Positions 62,289 through 64,000 of a stretch of DNA of 64,000 nt are shown in pieces. A model generated the notes under the pieces. That model did not search any database, had not been told where the DNA came from, and was given only the letters and a program-made list of their open reading frames with translations. Origin of the DNA: Roseovarius sp. TE539. Its GTDB lineage: Bacteria > Pseudomonadota > Alphaproteobacteria > Rhodobacterales > Rhodobacteraceae. The position numbers and the translations under genes were made by a program. The stretch's first letter is position 1, and each line of letters opens with the position of its first letter. The stretch spans positions 105,402 through 169,401 of the forward strand of contig NZ_QNGB01000007.1 of NCBI RefSeq assembly GCF_003298505.1. The letters are read 5' to 3'.

Positions 62289-63973
62289 TGCTCCGCTTCC
62301 CTAACCCGGGCTCTACGATGAGCAACTTCGTAGCTGTCTATGTCGCCGCCTTCGAGAGATATCGCGGTCAAGTCGTCACGCTCGACGATATTGTACGGGC
62401 AACGGTGGAGGCGAATCTTGCCACTTCGTCCGGACATATGGGGAGCGAGGCGATCACCCGATCAACACGCGCCGACCGGAGTCGAGATCCTCTTTATAAC
62501 CAGCTGAAGATGTACGCAGAGCTGTTCCGGTCGCTCGGATGGCTTCGGTCTACAACCAGTTCCGCCCTCAGCTACACCTTCACCCTTCTGGGGGAGCAGG
62601 TGGTCGCCGCCGGCCGGCAGTGGAGGCCACTACTCGGAGAAACAGTCCTAGGGATCGCGTATCCGAGCCATGTGCTAGACGTTCGAGGCAATCACGACGT
62701 GCGCCCTTTCGCAACCATTTTGCGAACTATGCTGGCATGCAATGACGGGCTTGCTCGCGATGAGATGATTGTTGGGCCGCTAAGTGCTTCGTCCGACCGG
62801 AGCCCGGCCGATATGCAGGGGATAGCTCAGAGCATAATGAAACTAAGGGAGAGTCCGGCCAGCGCTAAGCAAGCTTTGGAAGCGCTCCAAATGGAGAGAG
62901 GCATCCAGGTCACCACACTGCGCAACTACACCCGCTGGCCCATTGCTATTCTGCGTGACCTAGGGTGGACCGGAAAGGACAGAGAGCCTTACCGCAAGGG
63001 CAACAAGACGTTTGAGGTCCACCGACTCACTCCGCTTGGGAAGGAGAAGGCGCAAATACTTGAAGAGATGGCAGACCTGCGAATTGACCAGGTTGACCAA
63101 CTCCCATTCGCTCAAAAACGGGCGCTTTCCCGGCATGCGCACTTTGCCATGATGGAACGTGCGGGCTTTGACCTTGCTTCCGTATCGGACCAGCTGCAGC
63201 GTGATGAAACAGCTCGGCGTGAAGCCCTGACGACATTGGGGATTTCGAACGGAGAGGCGATCCTGTTCTCACCGTTCCAAGCACTGTCTATTAAAGATTC
63301 CAGCGATATATTTCCGACGCCGGAAGCAGCACCGGTAGGTCGGTCAGTGCAGGCTGTTATCGATGGTACTGATATCGGTAGAGGGTCCCGAGATCACCTA
63401 TTTGTTGAGCCGACATTTGTAGAGAGCGAGGCGGAGGCCGAAGGAGCGGAGGTCAATGCACTAAAAGCAGAACTTCTCTCTTTCCATGAGCGACATTCCT
63501 CCTTGCGTCGTGCCGCCCAAGCTTTTGCTGAAAGTCGGCGGAGAGACATTCAGGGACAGTTCTATCCCTTGATCACGCACCTTTTAAGGCTTTTGGGTTT
63601 CGAGAGCGACTATTCTCGGGCTGGTGTGAATTACCAAAGGTGGGACGCCTGCGTCTGGCTTCATGGCTTCGCTGTCCCAATCGAAATAAAATCGCCGACA
63701 GAAGAGCTGTATCTATCAACTAAGGCAATTCGCCAAGCCATCGAAAACAAGGTCATTCTTCTCGCTCGGGGCGGACTTAAGACGCATCGCGATCTTTCTA
63801 CATTGATTGTTGGATATCAGATACCGAATGAACGAGGGGACATGTCGACACTTATTGATGATGTATATGCTACCTGTTCCGTCCCGGATGATCACATAGC
63901 CCCTCGTCGATCCGCGCTTTTCATGGCACGATCTGTTTTGAACGAGGTGCGAGACGGGAGATCGGCATGCTGA
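62288..63973 (+). CDS. Putative type II restriction endonuclease with PD-(D/E)XK motif
   Basis: The 561-residue protein has an N-terminal winged-helix-like region (VVTLDDIVRATVEANLATSS, FRSLGWLRSTTSSALSYTFT), a second such region (YTRWPIAILRDLGWTGKDRE, EVHRLTPLGKEKAQ), and a C-terminal nuclease signature D...EIK in RWDACVWLHGFAVPIEIKSP near residue 460. No methyltransferase motifs occur. Coupling to a controller gene with a C-box supports a restriction enzyme; recognition sequence cannot be read. Base and codon use are visibly less GC-biased than upstream genes. The last codons overlap a transposase-like start, so the C-terminus may be altered by insertion. Confidence 0.65.
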   Translation: MLRFPNPGSTMSNFVAVYVAAFERYRGQVVTLDDIVRATVEANLATSSGHMGSEAITRSTRADRSRDPLYNQLKMYAELFRSLGWLRSTTSSALSYTFTLLGEQVVAAGRQWRPLLGETVLGIAYPSHVLDVRGNHDVRPFATILRTMLACNDGLARDEMIVGPLSASSDRSPADMQGIAQSIMKLRESPASAKQALEALQMERGIQVTTLRNYTRWPIAILRDLGWTGKDREPYRKGNKTFEVHRLTPLGKEKAQILEEMADLRIDQVDQLPFAQKRALSRHAHFAMMERAGFDLASVSDQLQRDETARREALTTLGISNGEAILFSPFQALSIKDSSDIFPTPEAAPVGRSVQAVIDGTDIGRGSRDHLFVEPTFVESEAEAEGAEVNALKAELLSFHERHSSLRRAAQAFAESRRRDIQGQFYPLITHLLRLLGFESDYSRAGVNYQRWDACVWLHGFAVPIEIKSPTEELYLSTKAIRQAIENKVILLARGGLKTHRDLSTLIVGYQIPNERGDMSTLIDDVYATCSVPDDHIAPRRSALFMARSVLNEVRDGRSAC

Positions 63974-64000
63974 TCAAGCTTCACAGCCAAGCGACGACCA
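63967..64000 (+). mobile_element. Start of a probable IS481-family transposase, cut by the window edge
   Basis: Eleven complete codons, MLIKLHSQATT, match from memory the beginning of IS481-type transposases common in Rhodobacterales, which continue into a helix-turn-helix region. The ATG lies seven bases before the nuclease gene ends. Terminal inverted repeats are not visible; a TGT at 63934 is a weak candidate left end. The fragment is too short for certainty. Confidence 0.5.

Overview
The window is chromosomal DNA of a high-GC alphaproteobacterium, most likely order Rhodobacterales (Roseobacter/Paracoccaceae type). Lineage-typical gene sets support this: trgA-trgB-cysK, adjacent photolyase and cfa genes, a dispersed hisB-H-A-F-E cluster, cobS/cobT near a J-domain gene and bolA, and a PilM/PilP-like protein of the kind often mislabelled 'translation initiation factor 2' in this group. 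Nearly all of 1-61500 looks like ordinary core or lightly variable chromosome. The last 2.5 kb, beyond a tRNA-Ser gene, differs in base and codon use and looks acquired.

Layout. 0-7.1 kb: GspL/PilP-like membrane protein, O-acetylhomoserine sulfhydrylase, a family-8-like glycosyltransferase, tRNA-Tyr, RlmB and a zinc-ribbon protein. 7.1-12.5 kb: a CoA-binding protein and the histidine genes hisE, hisF, hisA, hisH and hisB on the minus strand, interrupted by three plus-strand secreted small proteins (DUF302 and two tandem DUF2147). 12.8-15.8 kb: an IclR regulator divergent from a methanethiol oxidase/SBP56 - ferredoxin - CoA-binding protein operon. 15.9-24.2 kb: a minus-strand catabolic and transport cluster resembling gamma-glutamylation of amines (FAD amine oxidase, two glutamine-synthetase-like ligases, a class I amidotransferase and a complete polar amino-acid ABC transporter). 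One permease gene there has no ordinary start codon and appears to start at ATC.

24.3-35.9 kb: an operon of two TerB-like proteins with a PhnD-like protein, a DUF4274-like protein, a GlcD-type dehydrogenase, a ClC channel, DUF427, aminopeptidase P, a CmcI-like protein and CobT/CobS. 36.0-38.5 kb: ECF sigma, membrane anti-sigma, fasciclin and Tat-exported MsrB, a likely envelope oxidative-stress module. 38.5-49.3 kb: J-domain protein, BolA, DUF4177, SdaA, GST, RpiA, glutathione reductase, HflK-HflC-DUF2065 and DegP. 49.7-61.3 kb: BCCT carrier, class V aminotransferase, photolyase and Cfa behind a candidate RpoE/ChrR-type promoter, then TrgA, TrgB, CysK, an MscS channel and an AlaX-like editing protein.

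61.4-64.0 kb: tRNA-Ser(GGA), then a restriction module. It has a C-box-like operator, an 82-residue controller-type HTH protein and a 561-residue PD-(D/E)XK nuclease, and ends directly against what looks like the start of an IS481-family transposase. No methyltransferase is visible before the window ends.

All family assignments were made by reading translated sequence and recalling family motifs. No database or structure search was possible.
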